The notes under the pieces are model-generated. The model made no database searches. It saw nothing but the letters and a program-made list of their open reading frames with translations, and was not told the DNA's origin. Source: Pseudomonas sp. DY-1 (GTDB taxonomy: Bacteria; Pseudomonadota; Gammaproteobacteria; Pseudomonadales; Pseudomonadaceae). Taken from it: 64,000 bases of DNA. Below, piece by piece: positions 8,724 to 17,794 of the stretch (position 1 is its first letter; each line of letters starts with the position of its first letter). A program made the position numbers and the translations under genes. The DNA lies in assembly GCF_003626975.1 (NCBI RefSeq), contig NZ_CP032616.1, forward strand, positions 5,494,001 to 5,558,000, written 5' to 3'.

Positions 8724-9862
8724 TGTGCGAGCAGTCGGACCAGGGTCTGCTGGTAGATGTCGGTCAGCAGATCGAGATCGCTGGCCAGCACCCGCTCGTT
8801 CACCTGGTGGATGGTGGCATTCACCGGACCGAGCTCGACGACTTGAGTACCCATGGTGGCGATGAAGCGGCCATCGGAGGTGCCGCCACTGGTGGACGGC
8901 GTAGTGTCGCGGCCGGTGATGGCCTTGATGCTCGCGGAAACTGCGTCCAGCAGTTCACCCGGCTGAGTCAGGAAGGGCAGGCCGGACAGCGACCACTCCA
9001 AGTGGTAGTCCAGGCCATGCTTGTCGAGAACCGCCTCGACGCGGCGCTGCAGGCCTTCCACCGTGGATTCGGTGGAGAAGCGGAAGTTGAATACTGCTAC
9101 CAGATCGCCCGGGATCACGTTGGTGGCGCCTGTGCCGGAGTTGAGATTGGAGACCTGGAAGCTGGTCGGCGGGAAGAAGGCGTTGCCGTCATCCCAGTGC
9201 TCGGCGGCGAGTTCGGCCAGGGCGGGAGCTGCCAAATGAATGGGGTTCTTCGCCAGGTGCGGGTAGGCCACGTGTCCCTGGACGCCGCGCACGGTCAGCT
9301 TGCCGCCCAGGGAGCCGCGACGGCCGTTCTTCACCACGTCACCCACCAGCGAGGTGCTCGACGGTTCGCCGACGATGCACCAGTCCAGGCGCTCGCCACG
9401 AGCGGCCAGGCGCTCGACTACGGCCTTGGTGCCGTGATGGGCCGGGCCTTCTTCGTCGCTGGTGATGAGGAAGGCGATAGCGCCCTTGTGCTGCGGGTGT
9501 TCGGCGACGAAGCGTTCGACCGCAATCACCATGGCCGCGAGGCTACCTTTCATGTCCGCCGCGCCACGACCGCAGAGCATGCCCTGCGCGTCGATCAGGG
9601 CATCGAACGGCTGGTGCTGCCAGGCTTGCACGGGGCCGGTGGGGACCACGTCGGTATGGCCGGCGAAGCAGAGCACCGGGCCATCGCCGCCACGGATGGC
9701 CCAGAAGTTTTCCACATCCTCGATGCGCATGCGCTCGATGCGGAAGCCTGCGGCCTCCAACCGACGCATCATCAAGTCCTGGCAGCCTTCGTCGACCGGG
9801 GTGACCGAGGGACGACGAATGAGGTCGCAGGCGAGTTCGAGGGTGGGGGACAGGGACGACAT
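8720..9862 (-). CDS. dapE: Succinyl-diaminopimelate desuccinylase DapE
   Basis: A di-zinc M20 hydrolase of 380 residues that removes succinate from N-succinyl-LL-diaminopimelate in the lysine and peptidoglycan precursor pathway. Visible metal and catalytic residues are His69 and Asp71 (GHTDVVPTG), Asp103 (ADMKG), catalytic Glu137 and neighbouring Glu138 (SDEEGPA), and GGTSDGRF toward the C-terminus. The start at 9862 ([10 protein letters not shown]) has a GGAG ribosome binding site and fits the family length of about 380; a longer frame from 9889 is less likely. The partner enzymes DapD and DapC are encoded further right on the same strand. Confidence 0.96.
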   Translation of the reverse strand: MSSLSPTLELACDLIRRPSVTPVDEGCQDLMMRRLEAAGFRIERMRIEDVENFWAIRGGDGPVLCFAGHTDVVPTGPVQAWQHQPFDALIDAQGMLCGRGAADMKGSLAAMVIAVERFVAEHPQHKGAIAFLITSDEEGPAHHGTKAVVERLAARGERLDWCIVGEPSSTSLVGDVVKNGRRGSLGGKLTVRGVQGHVAYPHLAKNPIHLAAPALAELAAEHWDDGNAFFPPTSFQVSNLNSGTGATNVIPGDLVAVFNFRFSTESTVEGLQRRVEAVLDKHGLDYHLEWSLSGLPFLTQPGELLDAVSASIKAITGRDTTPSTSGGTSDGRFIATMGTQVVELGPVNATIHQVNERVLASDLDLLTDIYQQTLVRLLAQ

Positions 9863-9924
9863 GAAGGGCTCCGGAGGGCAGCGCGGCAACGCAAGGGATG
9901 AAAAGGCCGATATCTTAAAACAAG

Positions 9925-9947
9925 AACGGCGGCCATAGGCCGCCGTT
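9925..9947 (-). terminator. Terminator after ndvB
   Basis: AACGGCGGCC and GGCCGCCGTT pair around ATA. Read on the minus strand it is followed by TTCTTGTTTT, so it can end the ndvB transcript before dapE. Confidence 0.7.
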
Positions 9948-9966
9948 TAAGGGTTTCGCTCGCCAA

Positions 9967-12561
9967 TCAGGCGGTGGCGACCTCCTCTTGCTCCTCTTCC
10001 TGACCCTTGGGCAGGGAGGAGAGGAGGGCCATGATCAGCGCTGCCAGGTAAGGCAGCGACTGCACCAGCAGCATGGCCACCCAGAACTTCACGTCCGGAC
10101 TGGGCATGCCCTGGACGATGGCGATCCCGATCGCCGCACCCCAGAGCAGAAGCATCACGAAGACTTCTTCGCGGGCTTCGGCCAGGGCCATCAACAGGCC
10201 GTGATTGCTGCGCATCTTCGGCGTGCGGAAGAACGGGATGCTCTTGGTGAAGAAACCATAGAGCACGGCCTTGGCGATGGTATGCGAGAGGGCAAGGCCC
10301 GCCACCGCTGCGCAGAAGGCGTCCTTCAGGTTGACCCCCACCGCGCGCTGGTAGAGGAAGACGATTTTGCCGACTTTGAAGAAGAACAGCGCCAGCGGCG
10401 GGATGGCGAAGATCAGCAGCGGCGGGTCGACCCGTTGCGGCACGATGATCATCGCCGCCGACCAGAGCAGGGCACCGGCGGTGAAGAAGATGTTCAGGCC
10501 ATCGGCGACCCAGGGCAGCCAGCCCGCGATGAAGTGGTAGCGCTGGCCTTGCTTTAGCTTGGAGTCCTTGCCGAGGAACAGGCTGCGGGCGTGGCCTTTC
10601 ATGATCTGAATGGCGCCATAGGCCCAGCGGAAGCGCTGCTTCTTGTAGTCGATGAAGGTGTCCGGCATCAGCCCACGACCAAAACTCTCGTGCGCGTAGG
10701 CGGCGGCATAACCGCTCTTGAACACGCGCAGACCCAGTTCGGCGTCTTCGCAGATGGTCCAGTCGGCCCACTTCAACTCGTCCATCACACTGCGACGGAT
10801 CATGGTCATGGTGCCGTGCTGGATAATGGCGTTGCGGTCGTTGCGGGTGACCATGCCGATGTGGAAGAAGCCCTTGTATTCCGCGTAGCAGAGCCGCTTG
10901 AAGGTGTTCTCGTTGCCGTCGCGATAGTCCTGCGGTGACTGCACCACGGCGATCTCCGGGTCGGCGAAGTGCGGAACCATGTGCTTCAGCCAGTTGCGGT
11001 CGACGCAGTAGTCGGAGTCGATCACCGCCACAACTTCGGCGTCTGCTGCGGTGTACGGCAGGATGTAGTTCAGCGCACCACCCTTGAAGCCTTCCAGCGG
11101 GGCGACATGGAAGAATTTGAAGCGCGGGCCCAACTGCTCGCAGTAGTCGCGCACCGGTTCCCAGACAGCCGGGTCCTTGGTGTTGTTGTCGATGATCAGG
11201 ACTTCGTAGTCCGGATAGTCGAGGTTGGCGAGGGCGTCGAGGGTCTGTTTGACCATCTCCGGCGGCTCGTTGTAGCAGGGCACGTGTACCGAGACTTTCG
11301 GACGGTAGGCGCTGTCGGCCAGCACCGGCAGGAACGGACGGCGGCGCTTGCGCACCCAGACCGCCTCGGCGAGTTCATGGGCTTCGGTCAGCAGCACGAT
11401 GAATACGCCCAGGGCGCCGACACCGAGGAGCAGACCGACGGTCAGGCTGAACCAGGTGCTGTACTGCTGGCTGTAGTCGTAGGCGATCCACACCAGTACC
11501 GAGCCGCCGGCGAAGGCGACGAAGGTCAGGAAGGTGCGGCCGCGCTGGCGCAGTGCGCTGCCATCGATCAGCATCAGGGCCAGGGCCAGCAGTGCCATGA
11601 CCACAGAAGCGACCGCGAGCATGCGCCATTGCGGGATGGCGATCACCGGCCCTTCGAAGGCGAACTTCGGCTGGCGGTCGAGGTTGTAGACGCCCCAGTA
11701 GGCGCCCACCGAACCTTCGTCACTGGCCTTCCACGGCTGGTCGAAGGCCTCGATCACGAAGTAGTTGTAGCCCTTGGCGTTGAGAGCGTTGACCAGGGTT
11801 CGCAGGTAGATGGCCTGGTCGGCTTGGGAAGCGTCGGCACCGCCGCGCATGCGGCCGTTGCTCGGCCAGCCCACTTCGGAAAGCAGCAAGGGCTTCTTCG
11901 GGAAGGCTTTCTTCAGGTCCTTGGCGCGCTCCAGGACGAACTCGGTGGAGTCCTCCATCGGCACGAACTCCCAGTAAGGCAGCACGTGGGCGGCCACCAG
12001 GTCGACGTGCTTGGCCAGTTCCGGATACTTCAGCCAGATGTGCCACTGCTCGGAGGTGGTCACCGGTACCTTCACGGCGGCGCGCACGCGGTCCAGATAG
12101 ACCATCAGGTCCTTGCGGCTGATCTCGCGACGGAACAAGGCTTCGTTACCCACTACCACGCGAACCACGCTACGGGAGGCGTTGGCGATTTCGATGGCCT
12201 TGGCGATCTCGCGCTCGTTGCGTTCCTCGTCCGGGCTGATCCAGACACCAAGGGTCACCCGCAGGCCGAACTCTTCGGCCAGGCGCGGAATGTCGGCCAG
12301 GGTGCCGTCCACCGAGTAGGTGCGGATGTTGTCGGTCTGCTTGCTTACCAATTCGAGGTCCTGGCGGATCTGCTCGTCGTTGGGATAGCGGTTGGTTTGC
12401 GGGTTCTGGTCCGCCCGGAACGGCGAGAAGGAGTAGCCGGATATCTGTTCCGGCCAGTCCGGCGCGGTGACCGGGCGGTTGTAGAGCGCCCAGATACCGG
12501 TGAACAACGCGGCGACTGCCACGAAGACCACCAGGTTGAGTCCAAATTTACGCGATGGCAT
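9967..12561 (-). CDS. ndvB: NdvB-type glucan synthase: GH17 domain fused to GT2 glycosyltransferase
   Basis: A membrane protein of 864 residues. After an N-terminal membrane anchor (about residues 8-26) comes a periplasmic glycoside hydrolase 17-like domain with Glu140 (VVGNE, acid/base) and Glu229 (LSEVGWPS, nucleophile). Two transmembrane segments at about 315-400 follow, then a GT2 domain with HVPCYNEPP, the DSD motif in VIDSDYC and the processive QxxRW motif as QRFRW, then several more helices. This architecture is that of Pseudomonas NdvB, which makes periplasmic beta-1,3-linked cyclic glucans linked to biofilm-specific antibiotic tolerance. The start at 12561 (MPSRKFGLNL) is preferred because the anchor follows directly; 12624 is an alternative. 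The 258 bases upstream show no gene. Confidence 0.9.
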   Translation of the reverse strand: MPSRKFGLNLVVFVAVAALFTGIWALYNRPVTAPDWPEQISGYSFSPFRADQNPQTNRYPNDEQIRQDLELVSKQTDNIRTYSVDGTLADIPRLAEEFGLRVTLGVWISPDEERNEREIAKAIEIANASRSVVRVVVGNEALFRREISRKDLMVYLDRVRAAVKVPVTTSEQWHIWLKYPELAKHVDLVAAHVLPYWEFVPMEDSTEFVLERAKDLKKAFPKKPLLLSEVGWPSNGRMRGGADASQADQAIYLRTLVNALNAKGYNYFVIEAFDQPWKASDEGSVGAYWGVYNLDRQPKFAFEGPVIAIPQWRMLAVASVVMALLALALMLIDGSALRQRGRTFLTFVAFAGGSVLVWIAYDYSQQYSTWFSLTVGLLLGVGALGVFIVLLTEAHELAEAVWVRKRRRPFLPVLADSAYRPKVSVHVPCYNEPPEMVKQTLDALANLDYPDYEVLIIDNNTKDPAVWEPVRDYCEQLGPRFKFFHVAPLEGFKGGALNYILPYTAADAEVVAVIDSDYCVDRNWLKHMVPHFADPEIAVVQSPQDYRDGNENTFKRLCYAEYKGFFHIGMVTRNDRNAIIQHGTMTMIRRSVMDELKWADWTICEDAELGLRVFKSGYAAAYAHESFGRGLMPDTFIDYKKQRFRWAYGAIQIMKGHARSLFLGKDSKLKQGQRYHFIAGWLPWVADGLNIFFTAGALLWSAAMIIVPQRVDPPLLIFAIPPLALFFFKVGKIVFLYQRAVGVNLKDAFCAAVAGLALSHTIAKAVLYGFFTKSIPFFRTPKMRSNHGLLMALAEAREEVFVMLLLWGAAIGIAIVQGMPSPDVKFWVAMLLVQSLPYLAALIMALLSSLPKGQEEEQEEVATA

Positions 12562-12819
12562 AGAGGTCAAGGGTTCCGAATCGAGGAACTGGGTTCCATA
12601 CGAGAATGATCGCCATTTGATCAAAATTCGTACAAAACCTGGGGTAGGGCCAGCGATATGCTGGTCGGCGCGAATCCTACCCCGGCGCCCAACAGCTGTA
12701 TAGATTGCGACCAGCCGGGGAAGCCGGATAGCTGTCCCCGCCAGATGGTTTGTTTGCCCGCGGCGCGAGAAGTTCGACCGACGAATCGAAATGCCGCTTC
12801 GGCTTGACCTGGATCAGCT

Positions 12820-13971
12820 TCAGAGGGCGCGCAGCAGAATGCGTTCGCTGGCTTCCAGGTCAAGGTCTCGGCGCTCGCTCAGCGCGGTCATTCCATGGCG
12901 CTCCAGTTGCGCGAGCACCTGGGGGATCACATCGGCATCCAGGCCATGTTCGGACAGACGGGTAGGCACGCCCATGCGCTTGAAAAAATCGCGGGTAGCC
13001 TGAATCGCTGCGTCGATACGCTGTTCTTCGTCGCCCTCCTTCAGACCCCAGACGCGCGCCCCGTATTGAAGCAGCTTCTCGCGCTTGACCTGGCGGCGTT
13101 CCGCCAGGAGGGCCGGCAGCACCACGGCCAGGGTCTGGGCGTGATCGATGTGGTACAGCGCAGTCAGCTCGTGGCCGATCATGTGGGTCGACCAGTCCTG
13201 GGGCACGCCGCAGCCGAGCAGGCCGTTCAGGGCCTGGGTGGCGCACCACATGAGGTTGGCGCGTACGGCGTAGTCCTCCGGGTTGGCCAGGGCCTTGGGG
13301 CCTTCTTCTATCAGGGTCAGCAGCAGGCCTTCGGCATAGCGATCCTGCAGGGGCGCATCGGCAGGGTAGGTGAGGTACTGCTCGATGGTGTGGACGAAGG
13401 CATCCACCACGCCGTTGCCGATCTGCCGGGGCGGCAGGCTGAACGTGGTGCGCGGGTCGAGGATGGCGAAGCGCGGGTAGAGCAGGGCGCTGGAGAACGG
13501 CAGCTTTTCCTGGCGGCCAACGTGGGTAACCACACCGTGGGGATTGCTCTCGGAGCCGGTGGCGGCCAGTGTCAGTACGCAGCCCATGGGAAGGGCGGCG
13601 GTGATCCGCTTGCCACTGAGCAGGTCCAGCGGGTCACCGTCGTAGCAGGCCGCCGCAGCGATGAACTTGCTGCCATCGATTACCGAGCCTCCACCCACGG
13701 CAACGATGAAGTCGCACTGTTCGGTTTTGGCCTGTTCGGTTGCTCTGACCAGGGTGTCGAACTGCGGATTGGCCTCGATTCCGCCGAAACGGACGACCTT
13801 GTGATCAGCCAACGCCTCCTCGACCTGTTGCCAGACACCGTTCTGGAAGATGCTTCCTCCGCCGTGGGTCACCAGCACCCGGCTACCGGCCGGGACATCC
13901 CGCGTCAGCTTGCTGATCTGGCCTTCGCCGAAGTGGATGCGGGTAGGGTTGTAGAAGGTGAAGTTGCGCAT
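12820..13971 (-). CDS. Iron-type alcohol dehydrogenase, YqhD-like
   Basis: A 383-residue cytoplasmic oxidoreductase close in length to E. coli YqhD (387). The nucleotide-binding GGGS motif is present as AVGGGSVIDGSKF, and metal ligands are visible in GVVDAFVHTIEQY (Asp and His) and in STHMIGHELTALYHIDHAQ (His residues). YqhD enzymes reduce short-chain and toxic aldehydes with NADPH; substrate and cofactor here are inferred from family only. The start at 13971 (MRNFTFYNP) has GGGAGCC upstream and matches the usual N-terminus. It stands alone, diverging from tcdA and separated from ndvB by 258 bases. Confidence 0.88.
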   Translation of the reverse strand: MRNFTFYNPTRIHFGEGQISKLTRDVPAGSRVLVTHGGGSIFQNGVWQQVEEALADHKVVRFGGIEANPQFDTLVRATEQAKTEQCDFIVAVGGGSVIDGSKFIAAAACYDGDPLDLLSGKRITAALPMGCVLTLAATGSESNPHGVVTHVGRQEKLPFSSALLYPRFAILDPRTTFSLPPRQIGNGVVDAFVHTIEQYLTYPADAPLQDRYAEGLLLTLIEEGPKALANPEDYAVRANLMWCATQALNGLLGCGVPQDWSTHMIGHELTALYHIDHAQTLAVVLPALLAERRQVKREKLLQYGARVWGLKEGDEEQRIDAAIQATRDFFKRMGVPTRLSEHGLDADVIPQVLAQLERHGMTALSERRDLDLEASERILLRAL

Positions 13972-14056
13972 GACCGGCTCCCTTGTCGTTATCGGCCGAC
14001 TATAGCCCTGGCGCACCGTGCCCGAATCTATAGGTCGCCATTCAGCGGCAATGGAC

Positions 14057-14085
14057 TTGGGCCGAGGGATAGCGCTTCCTATAAT
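14057..14085 (+). promoter_or_regulatory. Sigma-70 promoter of tcdA
   Basis: TTGGGC at 14057-14062 and a perfect TATAAT at 14080-14085, spaced 17 bases, directly upstream of tcdA. One of the best matches to the sigma-70 consensus in the window. Confidence 0.7.
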
Positions 14086-14123
14086 GCGCGCCCGCCCGAA
14101 AGTTGGCGATGGGAGTGATTGGG

Positions 14124-14927
14124 ATGAGTACAGACGAGCGTTTTGGCGGCATCGCCCGGCTATATGGCCTGGAAGGACTTGCCCGGCTGCAGGCCGCCCA
14201 TGTGGCTGTGGTCGGCATTGGCGGCGTGGGTTCCTGGGCGGCCGAGGCCCTGGCGCGCTCCGGGGTGGGGGAGATATCCCTGTTCGACCTGGATGACGTC
14301 TGCATCACCAACACCAATCGCCAGGTGCATGCCATCGAGGGAGCCGTGGGCAAGGCCAAGGTGGATGTGATGGCCGAGCGCCTTCGTGCCATCAACCCGG
14401 CTTGTGTCGTTCACGCCGTGGCCGACTTCGTGACCCGCGAGACCATGGCCGAGTACATCACGCCCGCACTGGACGCTGTGATCGACTGCATCGACAGCGT
14501 AGCGGCCAAAGCCGCGCTGATCGCCTGGTGCAAGCGACGCAAGATCCAGATCGTTACCACCGGCGGTGCAGGCGGCCAGGTGGACCCGGCCCAGATCCAG
14601 GTCGCCGACCTGAACAAGACCTTCAACGACCCGCTGGCGGCCAAGGTGCGTTCCACCCTGCGCCGCGACTACAACTTCTCCCGTACGCCGGGGCGCACCT
14701 ACAGCGTGCCCTGCGTGTTCTCGACGGAGCAGTTGCGCTACCCGAAGCCGGATGGCTCGGTGTGCCAACAGAAGAGTTTCGTCGGCGAAGGCGTGAAGCT
14801 GGACTGCGCTGGCGGATTCGGTGCGGTGATGATGGTGACCGCGACCTTCGGCATGGTAGCGGCAGCGAGGATTGTGGATAAGTTGGTGGCAGGGGCGCGC
14901 AGGCCGTCGGGGCGCCAGGCGGGCTAG
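14124..14927 (+). CDS. tcdA: tRNA threonylcarbamoyladenosine dehydratase TcdA
   Basis: An E1-like (ThiF-fold) ATP-dependent enzyme of 267 residues that cyclises t6A at position 37 of ANN-decoding tRNAs to ct6A. The nucleotide-binding motif is VVGIGGVGSWAAEALARSG, followed by FDLDDVCITNTNRQ, both characteristic of the family. The start at 14124 (MSTDERFGG) is chosen because family proteins start here; an in-frame ATG at 14103 is also possible. In E. coli the enzyme works with the CsdA-CsdE sulfur relay. The csdE and csdA genes converge on it from the right, so the set is clustered but not one operon. Confidence 0.93.
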   Translation: MSTDERFGGIARLYGLEGLARLQAAHVAVVGIGGVGSWAAEALARSGVGEISLFDLDDVCITNTNRQVHAIEGAVGKAKVDVMAERLRAINPACVVHAVADFVTRETMAEYITPALDAVIDCIDSVAAKAALIAWCKRRKIQIVTTGGAGGQVDPAQIQVADLNKTFNDPLAAKVRSTLRRDYNFSRTPGRTYSVPCVFSTEQLRYPKPDGSVCQQKSFVGEGVKLDCAGGFGAVMMVTATFGMVAAARIVDKLVAGARRPSGRQAG

Positions 14928-14973
14928 GGACGGCTGCGCCGTCCTTTTGCGAATGAATTAGCCCCCAGAGTGC

Positions 14974-15381
14974 TCATGCCTGCGCCATTTCCCGCATTTT
15001 CTTGAGGACGGCGTTCAGGCCATTGCTGCGTGAGGGCGACAGTTGGCGGCCGAGGCCGAGCTGGCTGAACCAGTCCGCCAGATCGACGGCAGCCAGTTCG
15101 CCCGCCGACAGCCCTTCCACCCGTGCTACCAGCACTGCCAGCAGGCCGCGAATCAACCGGGCGTCGCTGGCAGCACGAAAGTGCCAATGCTCGTCTTGCC
15201 GTTCGCCCACGAGCCACACCTGGCTTTCACAGCCATGCACCCGATTGGTGTCGTTGCGCTCGGTATCCGTAAGCGGCTCCAGCCGCTCACCCCATTGCAT
15301 CAATAGACGCGCGCGCTGTTCCCAGCCTCCGGCGGCAGTGAAGGCGTCCAGGGCTTCCTGTGCCTTTGCGGGTAGGCTCAT
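14974..15381 (-). CDS. csdE: Sulfur acceptor protein CsdE (SufE family)
   Basis: A 135-residue SufE-fold protein that takes persulfide sulfur from a cysteine desulfurase. The acceptor cysteine is Cys51 in RVHGCESQVW, the family motif. The C-terminal block GLGRQLSPSRSNGLNAVL is also characteristic. Its ATG overlaps the csdA stop (ATGA), so it is coupled to its desulfurase partner, and tcdA ends 46 bases away on the opposite strand. That context favours CsdE over SufE. Confidence 0.92.
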   Translation of the reverse strand: MSLPAKAQEALDAFTAAGGWEQRARLLMQWGERLEPLTDTERNDTNRVHGCESQVWLVGERQDEHWHFRAASDARLIRGLLAVLVARVEGLSAGELAAVDLADWFSQLGLGRQLSPSRSNGLNAVLKKMREMAQA

Positions 15382-16583
15382 CGCAGCAACTCCAGGGCCT
15401 TGTCCAGCGCGGCGAAGAACCGCTCCAGATCATCGCCGTCGTTATACAGTCCGAGGGACACGCGAACAGCACCTTGCACGCCAAGGGTCTGCATGAGCGG
15501 CATGGCACAGTGATGCCCGGCACGCACGGCAATACCCTGCTCGGTGAGAAGGTGGGCCAGGTCAGCGCTATGCACGCCATCGATGCTGAAACTGGCGAGC
15601 GCCAGTTCCGGGGCACCGAGGAGACGCACGCCGTCTCGTGCGCCAAGGCCGGCCAGTAGCTTGGCGTGAAGGGCCGCCTCATGCCCGGCGATGGCGGCAG
15701 CTTCCAGGTTGCCCAGGTAGTCCAGCGCCGCGCCCAGGCCGATAACCGAAGCAATCGCCGGGGTACCGGCTTCGAAGCCCAGGGGCGCGCCATGGAAATC
15801 GGCCGTCTGGTAGCCGGTGGTATGGACCATCTCACCTCCAAACTGCCAATGCTTCAGGCGGCCCAGGGCCTCGTTACGGCCATAGAGCACGCCGACGCCG
15901 TCCGGGCCGTAGAGCTTGTGGCTGGAGAATGTGTAGAAGTCGCAACCCATAGCCTGTACGTCATGGCGGCCATGGACTGCGCCCTGGGCACCGTCGACCA
16001 CGGTAATGGCGCCTTGGCTGCGCGCCAGGGGCAGCAGTTCGGTCAGCGGCTGCCAGCGACCGAGCACATTGGACAGCTGACTCACCGCCAACAAGCGGGT
16101 ACGCGGGCCAATCAACTGCCGGGCCTGCTCCAGATCTATCAGGCCACGATCATCCAGTGGCAGCACCACCAGCTTGAGCTGCCTGCGCAGGACGAGTTGC
16201 TGCCAGGGCAGCAGGTTGGCGTGATGCTCCAGCGCGCTGATGGCGATCTCATCGTCAGGCTGGAACAGGTGCTCCAGGCCGTAGGCCAGCAAGTTGATTG
16301 CCTCGGTGACGCCTCGGGTGAAGAGGATTTCCGCCGGATTCGCGGCATTCAGCCACTGCGCTGCGCGCATCCGGGTCCCTTCAAAGGCTCGGGTGGCGCG
16401 TTCTCCGGGCAAGTGTTGGGCGCGATGTACATTAGCCGCGCCACTGGCGTAGTAGCCGAGCAGGGCGTCGAGCACTGGCTGGGGCTTCTGCGAGGTGGCG
16501 GCACTGTCCAGATAGGTCTGCCCCTCGGCCGCCAGGGCCGAAAGGGCGGGGAAGTCGGAGCGCCAGGGTGAAATCAGGGACAT
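15378..16583 (-). CDS. csdA: Cysteine desulfurase CsdA
   Basis: A PLP-dependent group II desulfurase of 401 residues that passes sulfur from L-cysteine to CsdE. The PLP lysine is in TFSSHKLYGPDG, and the active-site cysteine is in RAGHHCAMPL near the C-terminus, as in SufS/CsdA enzymes. The start at 16583 (MSLISPWRSDFP) gives the usual family length. The frame stays open 69 codons further upstream, but that part (for example CVRACSCFSWPLFATLHSLF) resembles no CsdA N-terminus. No strong ribosome binding site precedes the chosen ATG, so the start keeps some uncertainty. Confidence 0.93.
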   Translation of the reverse strand: MSLISPWRSDFPALSALAAEGQTYLDSAATSQKPQPVLDALLGYYASGAANVHRAQHLPGERATRAFEGTRMRAAQWLNAANPAEILFTRGVTEAINLLAYGLEHLFQPDDEIAISALEHHANLLPWQQLVLRRQLKLVVLPLDDRGLIDLEQARQLIGPRTRLLAVSQLSNVLGRWQPLTELLPLARSQGAITVVDGAQGAVHGRHDVQAMGCDFYTFSSHKLYGPDGVGVLYGRNEALGRLKHWQFGGEMVHTTGYQTADFHGAPLGFEAGTPAIASVIGLGAALDYLGNLEAAAIAGHEAALHAKLLAGLGARDGVRLLGAPELALASFSIDGVHSADLAHLLTEQGIAVRAGHHCAMPLMQTLGVQGAVRVSLGLYNDGDDLERFFAALDKALELLR

Positions 16584-16702
16584 GGCTTGCAGCACGCAAA
16601 ATAAAGAGTGAAGCGTTGCGAATAACGGCCAGCTGAAACATGAACAGGCCCGGACACACGTTCTACTGAGTGTAAACGAGCGTCCGGGCCTGGTCGGAAA
16701 CT

Positions 16703-16726
16703 GTCCCGAAGCCGAGGCTTCGGGAC
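16703..16726 (-). terminator. Possible terminator after dapD
   Basis: GTCCCGAAGCC and GGCTTCGGGAC form an 11-base perfect stem seven bases past the dapD stop on the minus strand. The following AGTTTCC is only weakly T-rich, so termination may be partial. Confidence 0.55.
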
Positions 16727-16732
16727 CATGGC

Positions 16733-17767
16733 TCAGTTGTGAGCGTGCAGGGCTTCGTTCAGCTCGATGGCAGTCTTGTTGGTCTTGCACTCAACGGCGC
16801 CGTTCTGCGAGTTGCGGCGGAACAGCAGGTCAGCCTGGCCAGCCAGGTCGCGGGCCTTGACCACTTTCACCAGCTGGTTCTGGTCGTCCAGCAGGGCCAC
16901 CTTGGTGCCAGCGGTGATGTACAGGCCGGCTTCAACGATGTTGCGGTCACCCAGCGGAATGCCGATGCCGGCGTTGGCGCCGATCAGGCAGCCTTCGCCT
17001 ACGGAGATGACGATGTTGCCGCCGCCGGACAGGGTGCCCATGGTGGAGCAACCGCCGCCCAGGTCCGAGCCTTTGCGTACGAAGACGCCTGCGGACACGC
17101 GGCCTTCGATCATGCCCGGACCTTCGGTGCCGGCGTTGAAGTTGACGAAGCCTTCGTGCATCACGGTGGTGCCTTCACCCACGTAGGCGCCCAGGCGTAC
17201 GCGGGCGGTGTCGGCGATACGCACGCCGGCCGGAACCACGTAGTCGGTCATTTTCGGGAACTTGTCCACGGAGAAGACTTCCAGCAGCTCGCCCTTCAGG
17301 CGGGCTTCCAGCTGGCGCTCGGCCAGTTCGGCCAGGTCGACGGCGCCCTGACTGGTCCAAGCAACGTTCGGCAGCAGCGGGAAAATGCCGGTCAGGTTCA
17401 GGCCATGGGGCTTGGCCAGGCGGTGAGACAGCAGGTGCAGCTTGAGGTAGGCCTCCGGGGTGGAGGTCAGGGCGGCGTCTTCGGCCAGCAGGGTGGCGAC
17501 CAGCGGCTTGTGGCTTTCGGCCAGGCGGGTCAACAGGGCTGACTGCGCTGCGTCGATATCCTTGAGCACGGTCGCCAGTTGGGCGGCCTGGGCATTGCTG
17601 ATGGTGATGGCCTGGTTGCCGGCACTGTAGCCGAGCACCGGGGCGACTGCAGCGACCAGTTGCTCGGACGGCTTGAGCAGCGGAAGGGCGTAGAAGACTT
17701 CCAGCCAGTTGCCCTGGCGATTCTGGGTACCGACGCCGAAGGCGATGCTGAAGAGAGCGTTGGACAT
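16733..17767 (-). CDS. dapD: 2,3,4,5-tetrahydropyridine-2,6-dicarboxylate N-succinyltransferase DapD
   Basis: A trimeric left-handed beta-helix acyltransferase of 344 residues that succinylates tetrahydrodipicolinate from succinyl-CoA in the diaminopimelate/lysine pathway. The hexapeptide-repeat region is clear from about residue 180 (VRIADTARVRLGAYVGEGT) to 300 (IGANAGIGIPLGDRN). The length equals that of the long Pseudomonas DapD, which carries an N-terminal extension compared with the 274-residue E. coli form. It is the last gene of the run dapC-yffB-lysE-dapD, 27 bases after the lysE stop. Confidence 0.96.
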   Translation of the reverse strand: MSNALFSIAFGVGTQNRQGNWLEVFYALPLLKPSEQLVAAVAPVLGYSAGNQAITISNAQAAQLATVLKDIDAAQSALLTRLAESHKPLVATLLAEDAALTSTPEAYLKLHLLSHRLAKPHGLNLTGIFPLLPNVAWTSQGAVDLAELAERQLEARLKGELLEVFSVDKFPKMTDYVVPAGVRIADTARVRLGAYVGEGTTVMHEGFVNFNAGTEGPGMIEGRVSAGVFVRKGSDLGGGCSTMGTLSGGGNIVISVGEGCLIGANAGIGIPLGDRNIVEAGLYITAGTKVALLDDQNQLVKVVKARDLAGQADLLFRRNSQNGAVECKTNKTAIELNEALHAHN

Positions 17768-17794
17768 GAGGATTCCTCTTGCTGAAGGGGTTGA

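Noticed and set aside
12616..12625. TTTGATCAAA palindrome upstream of ndvB, considered as an Anr/Fnr site
   Set aside because: It lacks the TTGAT-N4-ATCAA spacing and is short enough to occur by chance.
16584..16790. 69-codon N-terminal extension of csdA
   Set aside because: It runs back into dapD and resembles no CsdA N-terminus; the shorter start gives the family length.
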